The position numbers and the translations under genes were made by a program. Of a DNA stretch of 64,000 nt, positions 26,865 to 35,802 are shown piece by piece. Source of the stretch: an uncultured Clostridium sp. (GTDB lineage Bacteria; Bacillota; Clostridia; TANB77; CAG-508). The first letter of the stretch is position 1; the number at the start of each line of letters is the position of its first letter. The notes beneath the pieces were generated by a model, which was given only the letters and a program-made list of their open reading frames with translations, had not been told where the DNA came from and searched no databases. The stretch spans positions 264,553-328,552 of the forward strand of contig CANOVB010000001.1 of the NCBI GenBank assembly GCA_947570695.1, read 5' to 3'.

Positions 26865-27000
26865 ATATAATAGGAAAGTGCTCTGCACTTCCTATTATAT
26901 AAAGGCTTACGTCAATTATTATACACAAATTTTACTATGTAAAATTTGGTACACGAACAATTACGTAGACGATTCAGTAGAAAATTGTCTTTTGCAAATC
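26864..27000 (+). repeat. Dispersed palindromic repeat, copy C
   Basis: The palindrome TATATAATAGGAA..GTGC / GCACTTCCTATTATATA (26864-26901) starts in the T run of the terminator. It is followed by AAGGCTTACGTCAATTATTATACAC, comparable to the copy A tail start. The open frame crossing it has no ribosome site and is not a gene. The bases up to 27162 show nothing else. Confidence 0.7.
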
Positions 27001-27162
27001 CACTATTGTTCTTTAAATAAGAAAGACAAGGAATTTGCATTTAGTTTTAATTTTGTAATTTCTTTGTTCTTTTTGACTAATTATTCAGTTTAAAATTTTT
27101 GTGTTGCAAATTTCCGTATAATTTTATATAATAATTTTAAATTATTTTGTAGGTGAAATTTT

Positions 27163-27729
27163 ATGAATAAAACAAAGAGAAAAATATTTGAAACTTCATT
27201 AAAACTTTTTTCAGAAAAAGGATATGATGCTACTAGTATTGAAGAAATAACAGCTACTGTGGGAGTTGCAAAAGGAACTTTATATTATCATTTTAACAGT
27301 AAAGAAGAAATTTTTAATTTTCTTGTTGAAGAGGGAATGAAGCTTTTAATTAATAGTATAGAAATAAAAATTTCAAAATGTGATAATACTCTAGATAAAA
27401 TAAAAGCAGTTTCGTTAATTCAGTTAAAAGCTGTTTTAAAGTATGAAAATTTACTTACAATAGTACTTAGTCAAACATGGGGAAATGAATCAAGAAATGT
27501 GTTTTGCAAACAAAAGGTTATTGAATATATAGATGTAATACAGGGGATTGTTCAAGAAGGAGTTGACAATGGAGATATAGTAAATTGCAATGCAGAAGTA
27601 TTAGCTTCTGAAATTTTTTCTTTAACTTGTTCAACATTAATTTACAAAAGAAAAACTGGAATAGAACAAATAAACATACACGATTTATATAATGAATATG
27701 AAAAAACATTATTTAATAAAATTGTATAA
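27163..27729 (+). CDS. TetR-family transcriptional regulator
   Basis: A 188-residue regulator with an N-terminal TetR helix-turn-helix (about residues 5-50: KRKIFETSLKLFSEKGYDATSIEEI, then GVAKGTLYYHFNSKEEIF). The rest is a helical ligand-binding region. AGGTG precedes the ATG. It sits 14 bp upstream of an acyl-CoA ligase gene, so it probably senses a fatty-acyl compound and controls lipid metabolism; that is inferred from context. Confidence 0.93.
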   Translation: MNKTKRKIFETSLKLFSEKGYDATSIEEITATVGVAKGTLYYHFNSKEEIFNFLVEEGMKLLINSIEIKISKCDNTLDKIKAVSLIQLKAVLKYENLLTIVLSQTWGNESRNVFCKQKVIEYIDVIQGIVQEGVDNGDIVNCNAEVLASEIFSLTCSTLIYKRKTGIEQINIHDLYNEYEKTLFNKIV

Positions 27730-27743
27730 AGGATGGAAATAAA

Positions 27744-29477
27744 ATGGGAGAAAGAATATATAAAGGAACTGGAGAAGTTTTTTCAGCAAAAAAATTTAAC
27801 AATTTAAAGGAAATAATAACTAACACAAAAGAGGAATTTGGAAAAAATGTAGCATTTAAATTTAAAGATGATAATACAAATGAAATAAAGACAATGAATT
27901 ATAATGATTATATAGATGAAATAAACGCATTAGGAACAGCCTTAATTAGTGTAGGATTAAAAGGAAAAAGAATAGGTGTAATTTCAGAAAATAGATATGA
28001 ATGGGAAGAAGCTTATTTATCAGTTGTTTGCGGAACAGGAGTTGTAGTCCCATTAGATAAAGCATTACCTGAAAATGAGATTTTAAGTTTAATTAAACGT
28101 TCAGAAATGGAAGCTATTTTTTATTCATCAAAATATGATGATGTAATGGAAAAAGCTAAAAAAGAAAATATAGGAAATATAAAATATTTTATATCAATGG
28201 ACAAATTAGAAAAAGACGGAGATATATATTCACAAAAAGAATTAGTTAGACTTGGAAGAGATTTAATAAAAAATGGAGCAAAAAGCTTTTTAGATGCTAA
28301 AATAAATAATGATGAAATGGCTATAATGTTATTTACATCAGGAACAACATCAACATCAAAAGCAGTAAAATTATCTCATACTAATATTTGTTCTAATGTT
28401 TATGATATTAGTTTATGTTTTAATGTAAATAATGAAGATACATTTTTATCATTTTTGCCATTACACCATGTGTTTGAGTGTTCTGTAGGATTTTTGTATC
28501 CATTAAGTGTTGGAGCAAGTATTGCTTTTTGTAAAGGAATTAGACATATAGCAGAAAACTTAAAAGATTATAAAATTAGTGTGATGATTTCAGTTCCAAT
28601 TCTTTTTGAAAATATGTATAAAAAAGTAATGCAATCTATAGAGAAAAAAGGAAAACTAAAAACAGTTAAGTTTGGAATAAAATTGAGTAAAGTATTAAAA
28701 GTTTTAGGAATTGATATTAGAAGAAAATTATTTAAAGAAATTCACGAATCTTTGGGCGGAAAAGTAAGATTATTTGTTGCAGGAGCAGCTGCTTTTGATC
28801 CAGAAATTGAAAAGGGTTTTTATGATTTAGGAATAGAAACATATCAAGGATATGGATTAACTGAAACATCTCCAGTTATTGCAGCAGAACATACTAATTA
28901 TGCAAGAAGTGGATCAGTAGGAAAAATTTTCCCAAATTTTGAAGCAAAAATCCTTGAGCCAGATGAATGTGGAGTTGGTGAACTTGCTGTAAAAGGACCA
29001 AGTGTAATGCTTGGATACTATGGGGTACCGGATAGTGGATTAACAGAGGATGGATGGTTTGCAACTGGAGACTTAGCATATTTTGATAGAGATGAGTATT
29101 TATTTATTACAGGAAGAAAGAAAAGTGTTATAGTATTAAAAAATGGAAAAAATGTTTATCCAGAAGAAGTAGAATGTTTAATAAATAAAATTCCTGGAGT
29201 AAAAGAATCTTTTGTATATGGAAAACCAGAAAAAGATGATAAAATTGATTTGAAAATTTGTGCAGAAATTGTATATGATGCTGAAATAGTTAAAGAAGAG
29301 TATAAAACAGATGATTTAGACGAAATAAAGAAAATAATGTGGGAAAAAGTAAAAGAAATAAATAAAAAAATGCCAACTTATAAATATGTGAAAGAAATAA
29401 TTTTAACAGAAGAAGAACTAATAAAAACTACTACTTTAAAAATTAAAAGATTTGAGGAAATAAAAAAGGTTTTATAA
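27744..29477 (+). CDS. AMP-forming long-chain fatty acyl-CoA ligase
   Basis: A 577-residue ANL-superfamily enzyme that activates a carboxylic acid to acyl-AMP and then acyl-CoA. The motifs are complete: P-loop MLFTSGTTSTSKAVKLSH (about 193-210), YQGYGLTETSP (about 371-381), TGDLAYFD (about 435), and ITGRKKSVIVLKNGKNVYPEE with the hinge. Overall similarity is to FadD15-like membrane-associated long-chain ligases. AAGGATG precedes the ATG. It shares an operon with the TetR regulator. Confidence 0.93.
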   Translation: MGERIYKGTGEVFSAKKFNNLKEIITNTKEEFGKNVAFKFKDDNTNEIKTMNYNDYIDEINALGTALISVGLKGKRIGVISENRYEWEEAYLSVVCGTGVVVPLDKALPENEILSLIKRSEMEAIFYSSKYDDVMEKAKKENIGNIKYFISMDKLEKDGDIYSQKELVRLGRDLIKNGAKSFLDAKINNDEMAIMLFTSGTTSTSKAVKLSHTNICSNVYDISLCFNVNNEDTFLSFLPLHHVFECSVGFLYPLSVGASIAFCKGIRHIAENLKDYKISVMISVPILFENMYKKVMQSIEKKGKLKTVKFGIKLSKVLKVLGIDIRRKLFKEIHESLGGKVRLFVAGAAAFDPEIEKGFYDLGIETYQGYGLTETSPVIAAEHTNYARSGSVGKIFPNFEAKILEPDECGVGELAVKGPSVMLGYYGVPDSGLTEDGWFATGDLAYFDRDEYLFITGRKKSVIVLKNGKNVYPEEVECLINKIPGVKESFVYGKPEKDDKIDLKICAEIVYDAEIVKEEYKTDDLDEIKKIMWEKVKEINKKMPTYKYVKEIILTEEELIKTTTLKIKRFEEIKKVL

Positions 29478-29601
29478 TTTACTAAAAATAAATAATATAA
29501 TAAAGAATAAATCTACGAGTTATGAAAAAGTAATCTAAAAAATAAAATATTTTGAAAAAATATTGTAATGAAAATGTAATAGAAAAAAGTCGAAAAAACT
29601 C

Positions 29602-29630
29602 TTGTAGTTTTACGGAAAAGAGGATATAAT
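29602..29630 (+). promoter_or_regulatory. Promoter for the 317-residue protein
   Basis: TTGTAG (29602-29607), 17 bp, TATAAT (29625-29630). Confidence 0.65.
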
Positions 29631-29674
29631 TATCTTAGTATTTAATTAGATTAATACGAAGGAGGTTGTTTACA

Positions 29675-30628
29675 ATGTCATTTTTTCAGAAATCAGGCAT
29701 AGTAAACGTGAAGATGGTGATCACGGAAGAAAAGATATTATCAAATATAGACAAAGTTCAAAAATTAATTAATCCAAATAGTAAAAAGCAAATAGTACAA
29801 CTTGAAGATGATTCTTATTTTAAAGATTTAGTAGAATCAATAAAAACATATTTATTAGAATATCCAAAGAAAAAGAATTTTCCAAAAAGTGTTTATAAAG
29901 CTTCTTATGATTTAGTAGAATATGCAACAAATCAATTTGAAGAAAATACAAAAAAAATAGAAGAATTAATTAGACAAAGAGAAAAAAATATAAAACTTGC
30001 AACAGTATTAAGAGAGGCTACAGAAGCAGTAAAGGGAAGAGCAAAAAATTGGAAAGAAATTGTTAAAAAAATAGAAACAAAATATCCAGCAGATGTTGCA
30101 GAAGCATTAACATTAATAGGAAAAGCAAAAGACAAAGAAGCAGACGAATATGCTGATGCAGTTAAATTAATAGATGCCAAGGTAAATAATTTAGAATCAA
30201 ACTTACATATAGAAATAGATATAGAAAGAATCGAAGATAGATCAAAAGCTTTGAGCTACATAGGAATAGAAATAGCAGAAGCATTAAAATATATACCAGT
30301 TCCTGTTGATGATACTACAGAAGCTGTAGAAACAGCTACAATAGGAGAGAATATTACTTCAGAAATAGGAACAGGAATAAACTATGAAAAAGAAAATAGT
30401 GTGTCAGCAGCTGTAACAGGAGTGGATGGTATAGAAGGAAATGTTTCAAATACAGAAGTATCAGTACCAGAAGAGATGGATAATTTCTTTGAAGAAACAA
30501 GATTTGAAGCAAAACCTTCATTATGGCAAAGATTTAAAAATAGCAAATTTATAAAAACAATAAGATATATTATGCAGATAAAAGTTGTTTTAGATTATCC
30601 AGCATTGCCAGAAGGACGAGATAATTAA
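29675..30628 (+). CDS. Helical cytoplasmic protein, unknown function
   Basis: About 317 residues from the ATG at 29675, which follows AAGGAGG by about 8 bases. The N-terminal two thirds is charged and probably helical or coiled coil (EENTKKIEELIRQREKNIK, KAKDKEADEYADAVKL). A low-complexity acidic Val/Thr/Glu-rich linker (about 205-270) follows, then a basic C-terminus (WQRFKNSKFIKTIRYIMQIK). No signal peptide or known domain is seen. It is monocistronic with a clear promoter and terminator. Confidence 0.72.
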   Translation: MSFFQKSGIVNVKMVITEEKILSNIDKVQKLINPNSKKQIVQLEDDSYFKDLVESIKTYLLEYPKKKNFPKSVYKASYDLVEYATNQFEENTKKIEELIRQREKNIKLATVLREATEAVKGRAKNWKEIVKKIETKYPADVAEALTLIGKAKDKEADEYADAVKLIDAKVNNLESNLHIEIDIERIEDRSKALSYIGIEIAEALKYIPVPVDDTTEAVETATIGENITSEIGTGINYEKENSVSAAVTGVDGIEGNVSNTEVSVPEEMDNFFEETRFEAKPSLWQRFKNSKFIKTIRYIMQIKVVLDYPALPEGRDN

Positions 30629-30642
30629 TATAAAATAAAGTG

Positions 30643-30675
30643 AACTCAGAGTGGAAAATTACTCTGAGTTTTTTT
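30643..30675 (+). terminator. Terminator of the helical protein gene
   Basis: AACTCAGAGT and ACTCTGAGTT form a 10-bp perfect stem with an 8-base loop and a T run. Confidence 0.94.
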
Positions 30676-30679
30676 GTGC

Positions 30680-30711
30680 AATAGAAAAGGTATAGATTTC
30701 TATTATATAAA
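30680..30711 (+). repeat. Palindromic repeat, short copy
   Basis: AATAGAAA and TTTCTATTATATAA resemble the head of the dispersed repeat. It again lies immediately after a terminator. Confidence 0.4.
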
Positions 30712-30714
30712 AAA

Positions 30715-30737
30715 ATAAACCGTATTTCTACGGTTTA
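30715..30737 (-). terminator. Terminator of tRNA-Met/Ile2
   Basis: On the minus strand AAACCGTA and TACGGTTT pair around GAAA, then ATTTTTTT. Confidence 0.9.
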
Positions 30738-30814
30738 TGGTGCGCCCTCAAGGATTCGAACCTTGGACCCACCGGTTATGAGCCGGTTGCTCTGACCAAC
30801 TGAGCTAAGGGCGC
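30738..30814 (-). tRNA. tRNA with CAU anticodon (Met or Ile2)
   Basis: Minus-strand cloverleaf: acceptor GCGCCCT / AGGGCGC, anticodon stem ACCGG/CCGGT with loop CTCATAA (anticodon CAT), T arm CAAGG-TTCGAAT-CCTTG and encoded CCA. Elongator Met is likely, but a lysidine-modified Ile2 tRNA cannot be excluded from sequence. It is not an initiator type, which would show GGG/CCC anticodon stem pairs. Confidence 0.93.
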
Positions 30815-30844
30815 ATATTTTGACTAAATCTTAACGCAAGATTA

Positions 30845-30873
30845 ATTATAAACTATTGAGTTTAATATGTCAA
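30845..30873 (-). promoter_or_regulatory. Promoter of tRNA-Met/Ile2
   Basis: On the minus strand TTGACA (30873-30868), 17 bp, TATAAT (30850-30845). Confidence 0.88.
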
Positions 30874-30988
30874 TACTAAAATGAAAAAAATTAATATTAT
30901 TATATAAAATAAAAAAAATATATAGTGCATTTTGCCTTGCATTTCAAGCGTTTTTTATTAGGTGTATTACTTAATATAAAAATATTAA

Positions 30989-31018
30989 TTGATTTTTATA
31001 TACATTATTTTGTATAAT
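30989..31018 (+). promoter_or_regulatory. Promoter for the DUF1287 gene
   Basis: TTGATT (30989-30994), 18 bp, TATAAT (31013-31018). Confidence 0.65.
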
Positions 31019-31123
31019 ATAAAAAGATTGTAACTAAATGAATACAAAAGTCCATGTTTGTATTTTATGTGCTAATTTATAGATAGTATGTTGTCAAAAT
31101 GATTTGTTTAAAAGGAGGGCTAT

Positions 31124-31963
31124 ATGGAAGAGTTTGAAAGAGTTAAGAAAGTTGATGAAAATGTTGTACCAGATAAAGAGTTTATAAAAAGACTAAAAAA
31201 AGATTTAAAAGCTAAAGAAGAAGAAATACAAAAAAGAGATGAAAGAAATAGAAGAAGGCTTAAAAAACTAATAATTTGTTTAATAATAGTATTCATAATA
31301 ATTTCTATAACACTTAGTGTAGTTGCAATCATATATAAAGATTATATAAAACATTTTACACAAACAATACCAACTGAAAAAGTATATTATGCACAAGATT
31401 TTGGAATAGAAGAAGTAAAAAGTAATACAGATTATGATAATGACGGAATAGAAGATTATGCAGATATTCTTCAAGGGGCAAGATTAGAGGCAGAAAATAA
31501 GCCTAATTACAGAAGTGCATATTATAATGGAGGATATCCTCCTGATGATGAAGGTGTATGTACAGATGTTATATGGAGAGCTTTAAAAAATGCCGGGTAC
31601 TCTTTAAAAGACATGGTAGATGAAGACATAAAGAATAATGTTAATTTATATCCAAGAGTCGAAGGAAAGCCAGATCCAAATATTGATTTTAGGAGAGTAC
31701 CAAATTTAAAAGTATATTTTGAAAGAAATCATATATCATTAACAACTGATTTAAATGAAATTAGCCAGTGGCAAGCAGGAGATATAGTAGTATTTGGAAA
31801 AGAACATATTGGTATAATTTCGGATAAAAGAAATGAGAAAGGAGTGCCTTATTTAATTCATAATGCAGGACATCCATATAGAGAAGAAGATGGATTAGAA
31901 TTTTATAATGAAAACGCATGGAAGATATCAGGTCACTATAGATTAAAAGATATGAATATATAG
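31124..31963 (+). CDS. DUF1287 (NlpC/P60-like fold) membrane-anchored protein
   Basis: A 279-residue protein. A charged, coiled-coil cytoplasmic start (about 1-48) is followed by one membrane helix (LIICLIIVFIIISITLSVVAII, about 50-71), then an extracellular DUF1287 domain: GGYPPDDEGVCTDVIWRALKNAGY with a likely catalytic Cys near 147, GDIVVFGKEHIGI with a likely His near 226, and IHNAGHPYRE. DUF1287 is related to papain-like cell-wall amidases. AGGAGGG precedes the ATG. The role is inferred to be cell-wall related. Confidence 0.83.
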   Translation: MEEFERVKKVDENVVPDKEFIKRLKKDLKAKEEEIQKRDERNRRRLKKLIICLIIVFIIISITLSVVAIIYKDYIKHFTQTIPTEKVYYAQDFGIEEVKSNTDYDNDGIEDYADILQGARLEAENKPNYRSAYYNGGYPPDDEGVCTDVIWRALKNAGYSLKDMVDEDIKNNVNLYPRVEGKPDPNIDFRRVPNLKVYFERNHISLTTDLNEISQWQAGDIVVFGKEHIGIISDKRNEKGVPYLIHNAGHPYREEDGLEFYNENAWKISGHYRLKDMNI

Positions 31964-32039
31964 AAAGAACAAAAGTGGACAATATTTAATATGCAAAAAA
32001 CGAAATTTTACTGAATTGCCCACGTATTTTCTCTGCAAG

Positions 32040-32163
32040 AACTTAGCTGTAGCTCATTTCATTTTACACAGCTAATAAATGTTTAATGTGCGAAAAGATT
32101 CTCAGAAATTTTTCTGTACAAATTATATAATAGGGAAGTGCAGAGCACTTCCCTATTATATAA
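32040..32163 (-). repeat. Dispersed palindromic repeat, copy D (inverted orientation)
   Basis: Read on the minus strand it starts with the 18-bp perfect palindrome TATATAATAGGGAAGTGC / GCACTTCCCTATTATATA (32124-32162). It continues AATTTGTACAGAAAAATTTC and AAATGAAATGAGCTACAG, matching copy A at 493-630 almost throughout. The best-preserved palindrome of the family is here. Confidence 0.8.
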
Positions 32164-32164
32164 A

Positions 32165-32200
32165 AAATAATCTTTAAAATTTTTAAAGATTATTTTTTTT
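32165..32200 (+). terminator. Terminator after copy D
   Basis: ATAATCTTTAAAA pairs with TTTTAAAGATTAT followed by a T8 run. It can serve the DUF1287 gene at a distance. Confidence 0.8.
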
Positions 32201-32266
32201 GTAACCTTTTTAGAAAAAATGGTAATATAGATATGAAAGATATCTTTTAAAAATAGGGGAAGAGTT

Positions 32267-32818
32267 GTGGAAATAGAAAAAGATGTAATATATATGTATA
32301 TTAAAGAAAATTCAGAAATAGATATTGAAAAAGTTATGAAAGATTATACAGGGTATATTTGGAGCATAATAAAAAATTCAGGATTTATAACTTGTGAAGA
32401 TACAGAAGAAATTATATCTGATGTGTTTTTAGTGCTATGGAATAATCGAAAAAAACTTGATATAAATAAAAAAATGTCTTCGTATATTTGTGGTATAACA
32501 AAAAATCTTATTAAAAAGAAATTTAGAAATATACATATAAATGATAATATAGAAGATTTTGAAGAAAAAATGGTTGTTTTAGAAAATATAGATATTAAAT
32601 TTATTAGAAATGAGGCTAATAGAGCGATTTTAAAAGAATTAGAAAAAATGAAGAATGAAGATAAAGAAATATTTCTATCATTTTATTATTATTCAAGAAA
32701 AATAAAAGAAATTGCAATAGAATTTAATATATCAGAATCTAAAGTAAAAACTAAATTATATAGAATTCGAAAGAAAATAAAAAAATATTTAGTAGAAGGA
32801 GGGTATAGTTATGAATAA
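32267..32818 (+). CDS. ECF RNA polymerase sigma factor (pair 2)
   Basis: A 183-residue sigma-70 family protein starting at GTG 32267 with AGGGGA upstream. Region 2 is at about 22-85 (VMKDYTGYIWSIIKNSGF, then DTEEIISDVFLVLWNN) and region 4 at about 125-178 (EDKEIFLSFYYYSRKIKEIAIEFNISESKVKTKLYRIRKKIKKYL). It overlaps the next gene by 8 bp, consistent with translational coupling to its anti-sigma factor. It parallels the pair at 10636-12130. Confidence 0.9.
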   Translation: MEIEKDVIYMYIKENSEIDIEKVMKDYTGYIWSIIKNSGFITCEDTEEIISDVFLVLWNNRKKLDINKKMSSYICGITKNLIKKKFRNIHINDNIEDFEEKMVVLENIDIKFIRNEANRAILKELEKMKNEDKEIFLSFYYYSRKIKEIAIEFNISESKVKTKLYRIRKKIKKYLVEGGYSYE

Positions 32819-34190
32819 TGAAGAACTAAATAAAATAATTGAAAAATCAAGACTCAAAATAGCTATATCTAACTTAGAAAATGAGGAAAAGATGAAGAAA
32901 AATAATAAATTCAAAATTGCAAAAATATTGTCTGTAGCGTGCGTATGCTTGGTTTTGACAACAGGAATTGTTTTTGCAAAAGATATAGAAAAATTTATAA
33001 AAGAAAGATTTGATTTAGGACTAGGAAAAGGAATAGATAATGCGGCAGAAAATGGATATATAGAAAGTCCAGAAATGGATCCAGTTACATCAGATACAAA
33101 TGTAGAAAGAGATTTAGGAGAAATTATTGATAATATTAATACAAGTGTAAAAATAAAAGACTTTTTAATGGACGATTACAATTTGAGTGTTACTTTTAAT
33201 TTTGAATTTGAGGAAAAAGTAAAAGATTATATTAATTTCGATAATTTGCATAATATAGAACTTTCAGATTTATTTGTATTAGATGAAGAAAATAGAATAA
33301 TATATTCAGCAGCAGTTGGAGAGAAAAGGTTTAATGAATTTTGCAAAGAGCATGAATTAAATTATAAATATTTAGAGTTTGATGATAACTATATAAATAA
33401 TGGACTAAATTGGTTCCCACAAAGAGTAAGTAGAGAATTAAATAAAGCAGAGCTGGTTTATAACATGTATACAGACAATGAATATCCTCGTTCTAAAAAA
33501 TTGGACTTTTATTTTACAGAAATAACAATTAGTGAGGATATTTTAGACGAAAATAGATACGTGCAAGGTGAGGAAAAAACAACTTTAAAAGGGAAATGGG
33601 AATTACATGTAGATGTTCCAGAAAAAATGTATAAAAGAACATCAGAATATTATGAAGTAATAAGTACAACTAATGAAGAGCTAAAAGTAAATACAGCTAA
33701 ACTTTTAGATACATGTTTTGAGATAGGAATAACTGTAGATAATTTAAAAAGACCTGAATATCCAGAAGAAGTACAAAAAGAAAAAGATAAAATGTTTGAT
33801 TTGTTAGTATTAAGTGAAGATGGAATAACTTATACAGAAGAAAGCCAAAAGCTTTTTAGTGAAAGAAATCATGAAATATATACGACATCACCATATAAAG
33901 AAATGATAGCAGAATATGAAAAAGAGAATACTCCAATAATATGTGAAGGAATTAAATTTTTAAAAGACGGAGAAGAAGGTTGTTATGTATTAAATTCAAA
34001 TGGAAAGAAATTTAAATGCAATATGAGTCCTTCAAGAAAATGTAGACATGAATTTGTAAGTGATACACAATATGAATATTATGAAACTTTTGAAATGAAT
34101 AAATATACGGCAACTGATAAAATAACAATGATGATAAATTATAAAGGGAATATGGAGAAAATTGAACTTGAAAAAATAAGAAAAAATTAG
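32811..34190 (+). CDS. DUF4179-type membrane anti-sigma factor (pair 2)
   Basis: A 459-residue protein with a short cytoplasmic N-terminus, one membrane helix (about 41-59, KILSVACVCLVLTTGIVFA) and a large extracellular region. ENGYIESPEMDPVTSD and MDDYNLSVTFNFE match the DUF4179 layout also seen in the pair 1 anti-sigma factor. AGGAGGG in the sigma gene's 3' end gives the ATG at 32811. It probably holds the sigma factor until a cell-surface signal arrives; the signal is unknown. Confidence 0.85.
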   Translation: MNNEELNKIIEKSRLKIAISNLENEEKMKKNNKFKIAKILSVACVCLVLTTGIVFAKDIEKFIKERFDLGLGKGIDNAAENGYIESPEMDPVTSDTNVERDLGEIIDNINTSVKIKDFLMDDYNLSVTFNFEFEEKVKDYINFDNLHNIELSDLFVLDEENRIIYSAAVGEKRFNEFCKEHELNYKYLEFDDNYINNGLNWFPQRVSRELNKAELVYNMYTDNEYPRSKKLDFYFTEITISEDILDENRYVQGEEKTTLKGKWELHVDVPEKMYKRTSEYYEVISTTNEELKVNTAKLLDTCFEIGITVDNLKRPEYPEEVQKEKDKMFDLLVLSEDGITYTEESQKLFSERNHEIYTTSPYKEMIAEYEKENTPIICEGIKFLKDGEEGCYVLNSNGKKFKCNMSPSRKCRHEFVSDTQYEYYETFEMNKYTATDKITMMINYKGNMEKIELEKIRKN

Positions 34191-34213
34191 ACAATACAAA
34201 AAGTAAAAAAGAT

Positions 34214-34256
34214 AAAAGTACAGTTATAATTTTTTATAGCTGTACTTTTTGTTTTT
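34214..34256 (+). terminator. Terminator of sigma/anti-sigma pair 2
   Basis: AAAAGTACAG.TATAA pairs with TTATA.CTGTACTTTT and a T-rich tail. Confidence 0.88.
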
Positions 34257-34368
34257 AAAGTGCGATATTAGATGTAATTTATTAATGTACTCAATAAAAT
34301 TAAAAAAAAAGTGTAACATTTCTTATTTTAAATTGTATAAATAATATATAAGTTTTTAGGAGGAAAAA

Positions 34369-35422
34369 ATGAAATTTATTAAAGTGATATTTGTAGTATT
34401 AATTATTGCAATAATTGGAGGAATTTTTGGAAAAATATATTTAAAAAATAAAAATCAAAATATCAAAGTAAATTCAGAGAATGTTAATAATTTACAAATA
34501 AATTTAAGTCAAGAAGAAATGAATCAAGGAATAAAAATTAATCGGTACAGGTTGCAAATATAAAAGCTTTAAACCAATATTTAAAACTTCAAAAGATAGT
34601 GAGTATAATGATTATGATTATACTCAAGATATGATATATAATGAAAAAATCTATTATAAAAAAATAAATGATTACTCAGAATATAAAGTGGTAAAAAATA
34701 GATGGGAAGAAATTATAGATATGCAAGAGGAAGATTTTAAAAATAATTTTATGATTATAACAGCAATAGAAAATACTAGTATGCAAGGATTAATTGTAGA
34801 TAAAATTGAAGTAGATAATGATGCTTTATATATATCTTTAATAAGAGAGGATGCAGAAAATATAGAATTTGAAAAATATAAAAGTGGAAGAGGGGATTTT
34901 TCAGAAGAACAAATAAAGGAATTTAAAGAATTAGATAAAAAGTATGAAAGAACTTGTATTTGCTATTTAATCCCAAGAACAATGGAAAAGGAAAATATAG
35001 TAGTAACTAGAAATTTGAGAGATGATGAAAAAATATTTAGTGAAAGCTTTTGGGAAGTTAAGACAGAGAACTTTACTATAACAAAAGAAATGCCAGATAT
35101 TAATTTTAGTAGTTGGGAAAATTTAGGAAATGATTTTTATGCTTTAAGAATAACAAATTGTAGTGAATATAAAAAATTTGTAAATAATTATAATATTACT
35201 GATGTCAAGTGGATAGATTTTGAAGATATTTTTGAAATTATAGTAATAAGAGCAAATGATGAAAATAGTATTGGAATAGATAAAAAAGATGATAAAATTT
35301 ATGAAGTAAAATTAACAGATAGGATAGAAAATAATAGTAATATTAAATATTCAGGAATAGTAATAAAGGCACCAAATTATATGAATTTAAAAGAAAATTA
35401 TTTAAAGATTGTAAAAAAATAA
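34369..35422 (+). pseudogene. Membrane-anchored protein of unknown function, frameshifted
   Basis: AGGAGG precedes an ATG at 34369. The first 57 codons encode one hydrophobic helix (about 3-22) and the start of a hydrophilic region, then a stop appears at 34563. Removing one C at 34543 (AATCGGTACAGG to AATGGTACAGG) joins this frame to the long frame ending at 35422, giving one protein of about 350 residues with the joint ..IKINGTGCKYKSF... The 3' part alone (34631-35422) lacks a ribosome site. No family is recognised. The gene follows sigma/anti-sigma pair 2 and could be part of its regulon. Confidence 0.75.
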
Positions 35423-35442
35423 TAAAAACTTTTGAAATTGTA

Positions 35443-35471
35443 TTGACAAGTTGATAAAAAAAAATTATAAT
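35443..35471 (+). promoter_or_regulatory. Promoter of tRNA-Tyr
   Basis: TTGACA (35443-35448), 17 bp, TATAAT (35466-35471), about 20 bp before the tRNA. Confidence 0.92.
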
Positions 35472-35491
35472 TAAGTACGTGCTTGACACAT

Positions 35492-35577
35492 GGGTAGGTG
35501 GTCGAGTGGTTAATGGCACCAGACTGTAAATCTGGCCGCGAGAGCGTACGATGGTTCGAATCCATCCCTGCCCACCA
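35492..35577 (+). tRNA. tRNA-Tyr (GUA)
   Basis: Acceptor GGGTAGG / CCTGCCC, anticodon stem CCAGA/TCTGG with loop CTGTAAA (anticodon GTA), a long class II variable arm, T arm GATGG-TTCGAAT-CCATC and encoded CCA. The antisense open frame with MDSNHRTLSRPDLQSGA is the well-known artefact over this tRNA. Confidence 0.97.
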
Positions 35578-35579
35578 AA

Positions 35580-35613
35580 TAAAAAGACATACTTTAGTAT
35601 GTCTTTTTATTTT
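35580..35613 (+). terminator. Terminator of tRNA-Tyr
   Basis: AAAAAGACATACT pairs with AGTATGTCTTTTT around TT, then more T residues. Confidence 0.93.
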
Positions 35614-35802
35614 TCTAATACATAAATTAACCATTTATTATTATCTCCCCCATCTAAATAGAAATTTTTAATTTTGAAGTTAGTTTGAATAATTATATTA
35701 TCTAATTCTTCTTGACTAAAATAGCATAACATAACGAAAATAGTTTTTGGTAAATTATTGTAATATAAATATTGACTTAGATATTTAAGTGTGCTATACT
35801 GT
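35607..35802 (-). pseudogene. C-terminal remnant of a SAM-dependent methyltransferase
   Basis: On the minus strand an open frame of about 64 codons, bounded upstream by TAA and ending in TAA at 35607-35609, translates to ..KTIFVMLCYFSQEELDNIII.. followed by FKIKNFYLDGGDNNKWLIYVLEK. This resembles the end of class I methyltransferases, where a late strand pair carries an E-ELxxLL..GF pattern and a GGDxxxW motif. No start codon or upstream domain remains. Its 5' end runs into the GntR operator palindrome, so it is probably a decayed gene. Confidence 0.45.

Noticed and set aside
26878..27093. 71-codon frame after the GntR operon
   Set aside because: It lies in the palindromic repeat, has no ribosome site and its sequence is unlike a protein.
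35398..35634. Minus-strand frame with MDSNHRTLSRPDLQSGA
   Set aside because: It is the antisense of tRNA-Tyr and spans its terminator; a known artefact.
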